A stretch of 64,000 nucleotides of DNA, taken from positions 15,066,001-15,130,000 of the forward strand of contig CP075494.1 in NCBI GenBank assembly GCA_021613535.1, given 5' to 3'. A program made the position numbers and the translations under genes. The notes below the pieces were generated by a model that worked only from the letters and a program-made list of their open reading frames with translations, searched no databases and had not been told where the DNA came from. The stretch comes from Adineta vaga (taxonomy: Eukaryota; Rotifera). Position 1 is the stretch's first letter. Each line of letters starts with the position of its first letter. This document shows positions 22,936-35,418 of this stretch, piece by piece.

Positions 22936-24110
22936 ATTCGCTTTAAGTTCCACGAAAGTTTGTTGAGAATGCAAGCTATTGAATATATTTTGTTTGTTAT
23001 GAATAGAAATTCGGTTTACTGAAAGTGTTGTATTTTTGTTATTGAAAAAAGAGAATGAAGTCTGACGATTTCAACTAAAGTGAATAGTTAGTTTATGCAG
23101 AAAGATGGCGTTAATGTATGTGTTGATTGGAGTTTCGGCTGCTGTGTATGATTATGAGCGTCATTATACTCTCAAGATACGTAGTTTTCATTAGTAATTT
23201 TTTGATTGTTACGAAAGAGTTCATTTTAAGAAAGGACATTTTTAGACGTGATATTCAACAAAAGTTCAATCAGAAAGGGAAATCTTTGATGGTAGATATC
23301 GATAGTTTCTTCTTTCCTTTTTCCGCCCACGTTTCACACCCTTATAAACTAATTTCATTCTATTAGTTCGACATAACTTAATTTTTATTTCACATACGTC
23401 TATCCTTAAAGATCTGAACAAGAAAATTAACTGAATTAAAGAAAATAAAGCGGGTTCATCTTATCGTGATGCGCCAGATAAATATAATCTATGAACAATT
23501 GGTGGTGTATCAGATATCCTCAAAAGCAAAAGAGAACACAGGAAATTATAAACTAACGTCGAGTCTCACTCTCACTCAGTTAACTGAGACTGTTGCATGT
23601 CTATGCGATCTTATCACTAAGATATTTTTATATGATTTGCTTATTACCCTACGTTTTTCATTGATTTCAATAGTGTTTAAACTAGACAGATTTTACTGTA
23701 TTTTATTTTTCTCAAACCTGATACTGGTTCGATTCTACCTATGTGTTCATTTATTGAATTATCATCTCTAGAATGATCAATAGTTCCTATTTTAATATTA
23801 CTAAACTTTTAATGATGTTATGAATAAATAACGACCGACTGATTGTAATCTCATATTATATCATATCTATCGAGAGCGCGTATTTAGCCCGTACTGAAGG
23901 GTATAGCAATATTTTTATGTTGTGCCGCCTTTAACTTTTGACCCTTAATCCTTCACGTTGACCCAACTCATCATCCTATCCTCGTCATACTCTCGGTTTC
24001 CAATGTTTAAGACAGTCTCGAAGAAAATATTTTTTTGACCTTTGACACTGACACAAAAGTACACAGAAACTTTTTTTTTCATATGACCCTCCTTTCAGTC
24101 GAAGGAATAA
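22936..24110. other. Intergenic, no gene seen
   Basis: Open frames of 79 and 101 codons (around 23127-23366 and 23466-23771) have no family features or plausible exon structure. No other element was recognised. Confidence 0.45.
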
Positions 24111-24357
24111 GGTGTGGATGTAAATGTTCCTTAACAGAGTACCCACACAAGGGGAAAGGCAGATCCTAGATCCTCATAGTTCGTGAGATCCTAGAATTCA
24201 TGATGACTCATTAGAACCCATGAGTATCTTTCAGGATCCACGATAGTCTGCCTTTTTGTGATGCTATGATCTATGAGGATCTATGGTGAGCCATGAGGAT
24301 CCGAAAGTTTTATAGGATCCGCTTTTCTCCTTGTACACGCGCGTCTACATCCACACC
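24111..24357. mobile_element. MITE-like element with terminal inverted repeats
   Basis: The left end GGTGTGGATGTAAATG (24111-24126) and the right end CGTCTACATCCACACC (24342-24357) are inverted repeats with at least twelve identical terminal bases. Between them are many GATCC/GGATCC-centred subrepeats (GATCCTAG, GATCCATGAG-like) that add internal dyad symmetry. The element is about 247 bases, has no coding capacity, and ends about ten bases before the decayed NOMO segment begins. No clean target-site duplication could be identified by eye. Confidence 0.6.
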
Positions 24358-24363
24358 CACACC

Positions 24364-24960
24364 CTTGCAAACTTCAATTCGGTACCATTAGATAACTATG
24401 TACAATCATCTATTTTTCTAGAGTTATATACTTCGCGTTGATTCACCATTACCAACAAGTGTTTACAATTACATTCAACCTTAAGTATCGTTTACTGCCA
24501 ATCAAACTTTCTTATTTTTTACATTTAATTTTCAACCATGTAAGAAAATCCTCTCCAATCAATTCGTCTATTCAATTTCTTGTGATTCTTTAGTTGAAAA
24601 TTTATGAAGGAGTAACAGGTCTCGTCGAATCTTATTTAGCATTTATCATTGCATTGATATTCAAATATGGAACTGTTAGTCCACTTAATCAACTTGATTA
24701 TTTAGATTCTTCCATTTGCTCGATCATTTTATGGATATGCTGGTGAAACTTTCGTACCGAATACGATCAAAAAATCTTAATAATAATAATGTTGTTTTCA
24801 CAAATGAACCAAAGCGACGAGCAAGAATTGCTGATTACAAAATTTTCATTATCATACACGAGATCAAATACACATGTTTGTCGAGTCAAGTGATTCTTTT
24901 CGTTTCTTCTTATGTCTAGTCTAGTTCGCTATTAGTCATGCTATCCTTTTTCTTTAATGC
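24364..24960 (+). pseudogene. Decayed 3' end of NOMO (exons 17-20)
   Basis: This segment aligns closely with 16435-17180 of the intact NOMO gene, introns included: the AGTTATATACTTCGCGTTGATT block at 24420, the TTGAAAATTTATGA block at 24594, and ATTCTTCCATTTGCTCGATC at 24706. It is not functional: an in-frame TAA replaces the GAA-type codon after the IQP motif (near 24481), parts of the last exon are missing, and the normal stop has become TAC. Retained introns show a DNA-level duplication, not a retrocopy. Upstream exons are absent; the copy begins immediately after the MITE-like element. Confidence 0.85.
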
Positions 24961-25036
24961 AAGTAAACACTTTTGGTCTGCAATCACATCCTTTATATTC
25001 AAAACTTCACAACAACTAAAACCATTTACATCGATT

Positions 25037-27282
25037 TTAAACTTCTGAAGCTAGTCTAGGTGAATGTGGATCTTGATTTGCTGTTGACAAAGACATTTTC
25101 ATATCAGGTGAAATATTCATTGGTGGACTTGATTCTTCACCTAGGTATTAAAGAAAGTTTCTATATATAAATCATTCAATTGCAACATACTTTGTTTCAT
25201 TGATTCGATCGAAGGTGATTGAGATTCTCGAACAATAATCGAATGAACTCTTTGCTAAAATCAACAAATACAAAAGACTTCTCTGTATTCAAAAAATATT
25301 ACCGTCATTTTCGCTGTTGAAAGACGTTGTGCTTGACTTAATCCATATTTCTTTCCATAAAACAAATAATTTTTCATTCTTAAACAAAATTTCAAACGAC
25401 AAATAATCAAACTCAATGTTAACATTGCTAAAACAAAGATCGATGCAAAAGTTACAATGATCAGTTCAATTGGTCGTAAAAAAGTAGTGAAATTTGTTTG
25501 TTGAAATGATGATGTTGAATTGATTTGAATAAGAAAACAAGACTCATTTGAACGAGAGGAAGAAGAACAAAGTTCATATTGAGATAAAGATAAAGATGAA
25601 TTCGATTCAATAATATTCATTTGACAATCATCAATAAATATTTCATTTTCATCTTTCGATGAAATCACAAATGAAGAAAATGATAAAATCTTTGTATTTG
25701 TTCTCACAACTTGAAGTTGAGCCACAACACTTTTCATTGATAAATCATAAAGTGAATAATAAACATTTTCATGACAAAGATTTGAAGAAAAAGAAAATTG
25801 AAGAAGAATTTGTTGAGATAAAATTTGTTTTGTTAATTGATGTTGAATCGAAATGTGAAGAAAATAAATGATCGATTGATTGAATAAAGAAGGATTTGTC
25901 AATTGAAATGCATAAATATTCGTTTGATTCGAAGAAGAAGAAGAAGGAGGTGAAGAGGGAGAAAGAGAAAAGAGAGATTGAGAATCAATGAGAGAAAGAA
26001 AATATTGATCAGAGAAATAAAAAGAAGGAAGAATTTGAATGAAAAAAAGAATTTGATTTCTTTGTAAAAGTTCTTTCGGAGAGAAAAGAAAGGAATTCTG
26101 TTGAATTGATTGAATTGATGATGAAAAATTAAAATAATTCAATGAAAACATTTCAATTTGATCAAATAAACGAAAATAAATGGAACAATTTGTAATTGAA
26201 GATAAAAATTGTTTTGTTTTTAAATTAAAAAGTTGAATTTGAAAGAAAATCAAAGTTTGATTTAATAAAATTTGTTCATTTAATAAAATTAATTTTCCAT
26301 TTTCATTTATTTTAATATTATTTTCAATATTTTTATCTTTTATTTTATAAATAATATTATTAGATTTTTCATTAATTTCAATTTCACCAATTTCATTATT
26401 TTCTTTTAATAAATATTTCATTTGAATTATAAATTTATAATTTAATTTGAGAAAATGAATTCGTTGAATTTCAATTTGAATTTTCATTGAATTATTTAAT
26501 CTTTCTTCTCGACATTTTTCTTTTGGATTACAATCAAATGAATTTATAATTAATTCATAAAAATCTTTATTTTCATTTACAAATGAAAATTTTAATAAAA
26601 TTTGATCAAATTGATTGGAATTTTGTGATTTCGAAATTAAAATTAATTGAAATAAATTTGAACAATTTTTTTCTTTATTTTTATTAATTAATGAACAATC
26701 TAATTCATATTCAATATTATTATTTATTCCTTCATCTAAATCATTTGCACCTTCAATTGTTATTTGATATTTCATTTCTTCATTTTCTTTTAATTTTATT
26801 TCAATTAATTCATTTTTAAATTTGGGTTTATTATCATTGACACTTTAATTTGTTATAAATAAAATATTATTTTATAGAACAAAAAACAACAAATCAACAA
26901 CTTACTCAACAATATGAATTGGAATAACAAAATATCTTTGACCATCATTGATTAAAATATGAATTTCAATTAAACATGAAAAACGATCAAAACATTTTTT
27001 ACTTTGAACAAATTCTTCACGATCAATTTCTTCTTCTATTATCAAATGTTTATCTTTTATTCTAAAATATCTTCTTTCAAATCCACTTAAATTTAATAAA
27101 TAATATTTTGACATTTCTTCTTCTTCTTTTTCTTCTTCTTTTTCGTCATCGAATCGAAGAAGAATTGTACCAACCGGAAGATTTTCTTTCATTTCAATTG
27201 TTTCAAATGTTTTGATTGATGTTATGGATTCACTTACACGAATAATCATTATTAAAATTAATAAATAGTGTTCAAATAACAT
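25037..27282 (-). CDS. Cadherin-like single-pass membrane protein (copy B)
   Basis: There are four exons on the minus strand: 26906..27282, 25303..26842, 25191..25254, 25037..25140; the product is 694 residues. A signal peptide (MLFEHYLLILIMIIRVSES) precedes a degenerate cadherin repeat with TIEMKENLPVGTILLRF and a perfect cadherin linker IHIVDVNDNKPKF across the first splice. A second diverged repeat has ELIEIKLKENEE and INENGKLILLNE. An Asn/Ser-rich region leads to one membrane helix (IIVTFASIFVLAMLTLSLII) and a short basic cytosolic tail ending SPRLASEV. Cadherin repeats bind calcium between domains and mediate adhesion; here they are so diverged that calcium binding is uncertain. The gene is about 97% identical in protein sequence to copy C at 41.2 kb by eye, but the last exon differs. 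It is convergent with the decayed NOMO end. Confidence 0.82.
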
Positions 27283-28196
27283 TCTTTGTCGAATATGTTT
27301 TAATGATCTAAAATATAAAGAAAAAAACTAAACTTCACTTCGAACATTTCGTTATATGACATGAGTCAATATTGAACACAAAGAGAAAGAGAGAGAGGGA
27401 ATAATTAACTCATTGACGTCTTTAGTTAAACAATTCTCACTTTCAATGTCTACAATCAAAAGCACGCACAACTCATCAATCCGTCTTACGTCTGTCGTCT
27501 TCTTCTTCTTCTTCTTTAACTATTAACTTTGGACACACGCACAACAATGACCAATCTGTGAACATCAAAGAATGGGCGATCGACGGACGAGAGGAACACA
27601 CAGGTTTCGTCGAGTGATTGATTAATTGAAATAATGACAACGACAAAAGTACAGAAAAAGAAAAGGGAAAAAACGGAAGTTTGACGTGAAAAGACAAATC
27701 ACCTCTCTTTTCTGAACATATCTGTGTAAATGAAGAAGATGAAAGAATATGAAACTTGTCTTTGTTGTTGTGGTTGTTTGTTGTTCTTATTGATTTGTGA
27801 AAAGAGAATGTCTGAATGCGCGTGTGTCGATAAATAATTTGTATGTTGAGATGATTTGAACAGATGATCATCAAGAGATGCAATGAAGCAACGCTAACTA
27901 TTTGTTTTGCTACTTTTCTTCTCTTTCTCTTTCTCTCTCTCTCTGATTCGAAGAAAATACAATAGCAGAAAGGTTATTTAGCCGATATCGGTCGTGTCAT
28001 TGTTGATTGTTAAACAAATTGTTCCAATTAGAGAATCGAAAAAAGAAAATTGTATGTTGTAAGATGCAGGTGAGCGAATGATTAGAAAGATCCGGTGTTA
28101 AAGTTTACATAGATGCAAATCAAAGAGGAAAGTGATCAATGAGACATAAAAAAACTGGCCTTAGACAGGAAATCAACAGTCGAGTGCGATGTTAAC
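25165..28196. repeat. Left arm of a large inverted repeat
   Basis: This arm covers exons 1-3 of cadherin-like copy B and its upstream flank. It is matched in inverted orientation by 40250..43325. Identity is very high from intron 3 to about 27985, including noncoding flank, then drops to patchy similarity up to about 28196. The 12-kb spacer between arms is single copy here. Confidence 0.85.
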
Positions 28197-28627
28197 TGGA
28201 CATCGCATCATCAGTTCTTTTCATTTCAATGCGCTCTACAAACAATAGAAGTAATGCTTGTGGATATGTAGCGATTAAGTGAAAGAAGAAGAAAAAAAAG
28301 CAGGTGACACACCTTAACATAGGCGTCTGTGTTCTAATCATTTCCAGAAGATATTATTCTTTATCAAAGCAATACGAGAATTGTTCGTTAAAAACACAAA
28401 AATATGAATTCAATTTCGTCTGTCTTGGTTCGAACCTTTATAACAACCGTGAATGACATGATCTATCAGATCTATCAAACTTCATTGGACAATATCATAT
28501 ATCTTTTATCATGCAGGTTTTTATTTACTAGTGAGATTAAAGTTTACACTACAAAATAAAAAATCATGGAGAGAGAGATATATTTGTGACAAGGTCATGT
28601 TAGTTGAAAAAAAATGTCATTGTATCT
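27283..28627. other. 5' flank of cadherin-like copy B and spacer
   Basis: The first 700 bases are shared with the 5' flank of copy C (40525-41211), including a (CT)n-type run near 27915-27945. A 135-codon open frame at 27476-27883 is preserved with small changes at 40551-41023 but shows no domain and is probably fortuitous. From 28200 to 28627 nothing is recognised. Confidence 0.5.
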
Positions 28628-29074
28628 TTAATTTTTTGTAGCTACTTCTGGATGTGTATAACGATAATGGGCAATGCGTGCTAATTGTTGTGCACCGACA
28701 AATGCTAAGAATATATTGACTGCAAATAACATGTAGTTTTTTGGTACAATAACCATTGAATATCGACTCCAAATAGTACCGGTTGCGAATAAAGATATCG
28801 ATTGATTCAATGAAAGTTTATTCGCTGGACGAAGCATGTCACCGAAACCAGCGCCGACTAATGACCATTTCATTAATGGTGCCCAAAAATGAATATATTT
28901 CATTCCAGCTGGATGTTCCCTATAGATATGAATAGAAAAAGAAATGAAATAAAACAAAACAAAAATTTCCCTATTGAAAAATAATTACCATTTAACAATC
29001 TTTTTCATACCCGGTGATAAAACTCGATCACCAGTACGAACGGCTACACGGTACAAATCCGAAAGAATCAACAT
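28628..29074 (-). CDS. MPC2: Mitochondrial pyruvate carrier subunit 2
   Basis: There are two exons, 28989..29074 and 28628..28919, joined in phase 2 (TG|G encodes Trp); the product is 125 residues, like human MPC2. The family core is complete: KWEHPAGMKYIHFWAPLMKW, GAGFGDMLRPANKLS, ATGTIWSRYSMVIVPKNY and AVNIFLAFVGAQQLARI. The WSRYSxVIxPKN block distinguishes MPC2 from MPC1. MPC2 pairs with MPC1 in the inner mitochondrial membrane to import pyruvate. The ATG at 29074 gives MLILSDLYRVAVRTGDRVLS, a short N-terminal extension of the usual kind. An additional upstream exon is not excluded. Confidence 0.95.
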
Positions 29075-29449
29075 TATTTTCGTTAGATTTATTCAATCTA
29101 AATACAAAATTGATCATTTTATAATTGAATTTGACTATAAACGAATATTTTTCAAATCAAGGAAAAAGAAATTACAAACGCTGAAATCCAAAAGGACGGT
29201 AAAGTATAGAAAGAAAAACAAAAGAGAAGAAAAATCAATTAGTTCTTTGACAGATGTATATGAAATTTGACTTGAATATTTCTGTTTAAATATTGCACTT
29301 ATAACAAATAAAAACAAACATGACATTGAAAAGAACACCGTTTGTTTCACTAATGACAGAAAATATAAAAATAGGAAAGAAAAAAAAACAACAACACTGT
29401 TTATTAGATTAGCATAATATACAAATTGACTATGACAAGATTTGATATT

Positions 29450-31164
29450 TCAACTAAAGCCGGGTGGTGGTGAACCAACATCGATGAGGATATGAGTAAA
29501 TAAGGGATAGGATATAATAGAAGTTAGATTATATCGAGCTGATGAAACACCATCCCATGTGTACCGTTTAGCAGCTGAATAGAGTAATTTTGCTCTAGAA
29601 AAAGAAAATGAAATTATGTATGTAATTGTGAATAATTTAGATAAATTTTACCGTTTATTCCAAATCGATGGTGTTCGTTTCGTATGTTGAAGCATTCGAT
29701 ATCTTGCAATCGATGAAGGTGGACGAATAACTTTTAAAGAGATTTCTTTTAACCTAAATAAAACCGAAAAATCTTTTCCAAATTCAATTTTATTTCTCAT
29801 ACCGATAATATAAATCATCATCTTCAGCTCCCCAACCCCAATATAGATTACTATAACCATTAACAGCTAGAAAATGTTCCATTCGTATGTTAAATACACC
29901 ACCAATCAATTCTTCATAAGTTAATCTAAATTTATATTAAAAATTCAATCCTATTTCTTTTGTTTCTTTCTCTATTTACTTATAATTCATTTCATTAACA
30001 GCAACTGACATATGTCGAGGAAATATTGGACATGAATACATATTTCGATCATCTTCAGGTATCAAATCCACATCATGAAAGACAAAACATTGAAAATCAT
30101 ATTCACTAGATGCATAAATAAAAGCTGCATTCATTAAAACAGCTTTATTATATGTTCCATTTCCAATCTGTTCGGAAACATAGATTTTATAATCAAGTTC
30201 TTGTCTTTGTAAAATTGGATGTAAATAATAAAGTAAGGTTAATAAATGTTCAAATCGATCGCGATATGGAATAATAATTGCAACCTAAATCAAAATAAAA
30301 AGAATTTTTTATTTGTCAATTACAAATTTCATGTAGAAGATTAGATTCAAAAGCAGTAAAGAAGTTTTATTTTTGTTAGGAAAGACTTACATTGATACTC
30401 CTTCGATTCGAAAGAAAAAGAATGAAAATAGGAAAACTAATGAATTTGATTTTATATTATATGTTACCCTATGACGTGCAAGACAATGCGTCGGTGACCA
30501 TTGACCACCTGATCTGACATTGGAATAATTCATTTCCATTTCATATAATGATATATTTGAAACAGTTCCATTCTCATCAAATATTCGACCTTCTACAAAA
30601 TCATATAATTTTATTATGGATTATTTCATTCGACAGTTAGTTCTTACTTAATTGACTAGGTTGTTCAGGACAATACTTTCTTTTTTTAAATGAAGATGTT
30701 TTATTTGTTATATGATTTAGTAAATAGGAAGGTTTTGTTTGTTGTTGAGAAAGTTGATTGTTGGAATTTGTTTGATTGTTATAGAAATTAAATAAATATT
30801 CGAAACGATAAAGATATGTTTGTATATGGAAAAGAAGACGCCATTTATCAATCGGTAGAACATTTGCACTGAGTATACGTTCCATACTTTCGTCCATTTG
30901 TTTTAATTCTCCTTGAATCTTTTGCATGGCAGAAAAATTCGTTCCATATCGAGATGAATGAACAACAAGAATTTGTGAGAGAATAATAATAATTAAAAAG
31001 AGAAAGAATAATAAGATTAGAATTGGTGGAATGTCACGACGAAGATTATTTGTCGATGATACTGGATCATGATGATAACGATATAATTGTTGTGATGATT
31101 GAGGTGTATGTTGTTGTTCACGTACACGATCAGTATTAAGTAAAGCTTGATATCTTGTATACAT
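29450..31164 (-). CDS. Beta-1,4-galactosyltransferase family type II Golgi enzyme
   Basis: There are six exons on the minus strand: 30648..31164, 30468..30592, 29980..30284, 29803..29925, 29652..29753, 29450..29594; the product is 438 residues if translation starts at the ATG at 31164. An in-frame ATG exists at 31320 but would add 52 residues unlike a cytosolic tail. A single signal anchor (residues ~46-70, ILILLFFLFLIIIILSQILV) precedes a stem and the catalytic domain: VAIIIPYRDRFEHL, FHDVDLIPEDDRN (the DxD metal site), RHMSVAV, and YWGWGAEDDD. The last motif is WGWGGEDDD in most family members; here Gly is Ala. The family transfers Gal (or GalNAc/Xyl in subfamilies) from UDP-sugars to GlcNAc or related acceptors on glycans. 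The subfamily is not assigned. Confidence 0.9.
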
Positions 31165-31755
31165 CGGGAGAATCTTGATTACATTTTGAAATAGTTCGTT
31201 AGCATTATGAAAAGAAAAAGTCAATGATCTAAAAGTCAAGAACGGTACTATTTCTTCTTTTTCTTTTTTTATAACAACATAAAAGTCAATTTTAATTGTA
31301 CAATATGTACTCGAAGTCATAAATAGGCACGAACAAAGAATAAATGTTTCTCATCTTCTTCTTCTTCTTCTTTCCATCTCTCGTCTTCTTTGTCAGGAAG
31401 CTGTTATTTCGGCTCATTGTTTTCTCATCATGACGATGTAAGAGAATAAGAAGCAAGAAAAAAAACTTGCGCTCATGAAAGTGGTCGTTTTCCTTTTTTT
31501 AATGGGCGAACAAAATCATCATGCATTTGCATAGGAAAAAGCGTCTGTCGATACGTCGACAATCGGATTCAACTTCGAGATAGATAAACATTTAATGATT
31601 GAGAAAAATGCTTCGCTTTTATTCTATTCATGCATACATGCAAAGATTTAATTGAATAAGACAGAAATGAATTTGATTTATTGAAGAAATATTCTACTAC
31701 AGACCTTTCGAAGAGAAATTAATTGAATGAGAAAATGAAGCAAGAGAGAAAAATT
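31165..31755. other. Spacer between B4GalT and KRTCAP2
   Basis: It contains the 5' region of the galactosyltransferase gene, a (TTC)n stretch near 31356-31375, and the 3' UTR of the minus-strand KRTCAP2 gene. No further gene is seen. Confidence 0.5.
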
Positions 31756-32749
31756 TCATTTTTGTTTTTTCTTGTTTAAATAAGCATTTTGTGTAGCATA
31801 ACCTGTAGCTGGAACATTTGTATTACTGTAAACTTGACTTGAAATACGATTGATATAATAAAGTGCAATCATTGAGAAGATAATACTGAAATATTCAAAT
31901 AGAAATTTTTCCTTCTTATTATTATTCATTGTATTCTCTTGAGAATAAAAGAAAGAAAAAACACTATGTCAAAGTCATGTAAGTTCACGATGTGACTGAT
32001 CACGATTTCTTATTTTAAATTCAAATGAATAGATTCACAGCTGTTCTTAATATAAACCAGGAGAAAAAGGAAATATTCAACGAATACGTTTATCACATCA
32101 TTTCATGGACACTTGCTGTATCTCCATAGACTATCATTTAGTATTCCGATAAAAACACATTGCGATTCAGCAGAGACTGAAATCCATGAAACGTGCTATG
32201 TTTACCAGAAGAAATAAGAACATCATTACTTGAATAATAATGATAGATAATTAGATACTTTTCTGTACAGTTAATATTTCTAATAACAGTTCATCTAGTA
32301 ATCTTACCAAGTTGTTACACAAACTCGATGAACAAAGGCGCAACAGATCATGGAAATAAATAAACATGAAACGACTAGAATCAATTCAATTTTGTTTAAC
32401 GTAGAAAATTCATTTCATTTTACCTTCCGGAACGATTCTTGCTTGATAATTTGGTCCAATAGTATTCATTTCAAAATTACTTGTAGCCTAGAAGAAGTTA
32501 ATTTTTGATTCAATCAATTCTTTAACTTTTAAATCATACCGTTAACAATGAAATGAATAGTAATGAACCAAGGAAACCACCGACGATCGTCAATGGTTGA
32601 CTAGATGCCAGTTGAGAACGAAATAATTGCATTGATGCAAATAATAATAAACTAATCAGAAGGGAAATAAGAAATGATGTCGCATGAGATGCAGCTAAAC
32701 ATAAATTCAAATATTAAGATGAATATTTTTTGTGTTTTAATTTACCCAT
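31756..32749 (-). CDS. KRTCAP2: KRTCAP2, subunit of the oligosaccharyltransferase complex
   Basis: There are five coding exons on the minus strand: 32746..32749, 32540..32694, 32424..32487, 32308..32374, 31756..31885; the product is 139 residues, close to human KRTCAP2. The first coding exon holds only ATGG. The family pattern is complete: ISLLISLLLFASMQLFRSQLAS in TM1, LTIVGGFLGSLLFISLLT in TM2, NYQARIVPE before a third helix, and HRVCVTTCIIFSMIALYYINR in the last. The C-terminus is lysine rich (NKKKQK). KRTCAP2 links STT3A-type oligosaccharyltransferase to the translocon for co-translational N-glycosylation. All splice junctions keep phase, and the short exon is well supported by GT and AG signals. 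Confidence 0.9.
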
Positions 32750-33275
32750 AACGAATTGTTTGATCACAGATAGTCTTTGTTAAGTAAATCTAAAAAATAA
32801 CAATGATGAATTATCTTTATGTATCGATAGGACCGTATTTATTATTCTATTTTGAATAAGCGAAAAGAAATCATTGAAGCGATTTTGCACCATGTTAATC
32901 TATATCTATAAATAAACATGTAATATATAAGAATGATTCATAATAGGACCGGAAGCTAATCAATTCGTCGAAGGACATTTGAGAATTTTTATTTCTTCAT
33001 GAAATATTTTCTCGAATTAACAATGAATAATTTCATTGGAATAGAAAATTTTATGGAATATGAAATGAAATCAATATATTTTTTTGTTTCGATAAACAAA
33101 TCAACCAATCAGATGTTTAGGATGAGTCATCATCAACTTCCTCGCAAATATTATTCTTATAGGACGATGCCAACTAAAAATTCCTTTCATTTTTCGAAAC
33201 TTCTAACATTCAGTATGATTTGGAACATCAATTAAAATGTTTTTCCTTCTTCAGAAATAGTTTCTATATATATAA
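32750..33275. other. Divergent promoter region
   Basis: This lies upstream of both KRTCAP2 (minus) and the Deltex-type gene (plus). A 78-codon open frame at 32999-33235 has no recognisable features. Confidence 0.45.
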
Positions 33276-34439
<1,164 letters not shown>

Positions 34440-34602
34440 AACAGATGTCAAAGAGAATATTGACTAAATCGTCCAATTTTTGTGATATACTTGTTCTTAT
34501 GAATGAATTTTTTTTATAAAAATATATTTTCCTTTTATCAAATAAATTCAAATTCATCTGGAATAGTTTCCATTTTGATATTTCAAACAACACTGTAGAT
34601 AA

Positions 34603-35418
34603 ATGTTTACCGCTGATAAAATTGATGATTGTGGTGTTTGGTTAGGTGATGTAACCGCATCAGAAAATCATCAAGCTCTTAATAATCATCAAATAACTCA
34701 TATAGTAACAATACTTGATTATAAACCAAGAAATCTTGATTCAAATCGTACGTATTTATTTATCGATGCTGAAGATCTTCAATCAACAGATTTATTAACA
34801 AATGAATTCGACAAATGTTTTCAGTTTATTGAACAAGCAATTCAACAAGGTCATCAAGTGTTAATTCATTGTCATGCAGGTGTATCACGTTCAGCAACAA
34901 TTGCAGCGATGTATCTAATGCGAAAGTATTCATTAACACGAGAAGAAGCATTGGAAAGATTAAGAAATAAACGACGCTATTGGTCGGTTTTACCAAATGA
35001 TAGTTTCCTTCGACAACTCGACTTATTTCATCAAATGAATTATAAAATTGATTTCGAAAATGAACTTTATAAAGACTTTCAACGACAACGATTCATTCTC
35101 ATTGAATCGAAAACATCTACAAAGAATGAATATTTACCTTCAGATGATATTGAGAAAAAATATCAATGTCGTCAGTGTCATTGGAAACTATTTACTGGTA
35201 ATGATATTCAAATACATGAACTTCAATGCAAAAATTCCACTCAAATGTTTACATTTTTTCTGGATTGGATTGAGGAAATCTTCAATAATCCAATAGGAAT
35301 AATTTATTGTCCAAATTGTAAAGTTTGTCTCGGTGAATATTCTCTTCAAGGTTTACAATGTGTCTGTCATCAATGGATAAAACCTGCTTTCGTATTTCAA
35401 TGTCATTTGATTGAATAA
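34603..35418 (+). CDS. DUSP12: Dual-specificity phosphatase 12 (YVH1) with C-terminal zinc domain
   Basis: This is a single exon of 271 residues. The phosphatase domain has the P-loop IHCHAGVSRSATIAAMYLM with nucleophile Cys90 and Arg96, and the general-acid region around FIDAEDLQSTDLL. After the domain, FLRQLDLFHQMNYKIDFENELYKDF matches the DUSP12 linker. The C-terminal zinc-binding domain is present: YQCRQCHWKLF, then CPNCKVCLGEYSLQGLQC and CHQWIKPAFVF. YVH1 proteins act in 60S ribosome maturation through the zinc domain as well as dephosphorylating proteins. The gene starts about 160 bases after the Deltex-type gene on the same strand. There are no introns, unlike its neighbours. Confidence 0.92.
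   Translation: MFTADKIDDCGVWLGDVTASENHQALNNHQITHIVTILDYKPRNLDSNRTYLFIDAEDLQSTDLLTNEFDKCFQFIEQAIQQGHQVLIHCHAGVSRSATIAAMYLMRKYSLTREEALERLRNKRRYWSVLPNDSFLRQLDLFHQMNYKIDFENELYKDFQRQRFILIESKTSTKNEYLPSDDIEKKYQCRQCHWKLFTGNDIQIHELQCKNSTQMFTFFLDWIEEIFNNPIGIIYCPNCKVCLGEYSLQGLQCVCHQWIKPAFVFQCHLIE

Noticed and set aside
23127-23771. Two open frames of 79 and 101 codons
   Set aside because: Hydrophobic by A+T bias only; no conserved motif or exon structure.
27476-27883. 135-codon open frame conserved between the two inverted-repeat arms
   Set aside because: Its conservation is explained by the recent duplication of the arm; frame length differs between copies and no domain is visible.
28430-28450. GGTTCGAACC resembling a tRNA T-loop
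   Set aside because: No acceptor, D or anticodon arms fit around it on either strand.
12287-32749. NOMO, KRTCAP2 and B4GalT as a functional secretory-pathway cluster
   Set aside because: They are far apart, on different strands and separated by unrelated genes; animal genomes rarely cluster these by function.
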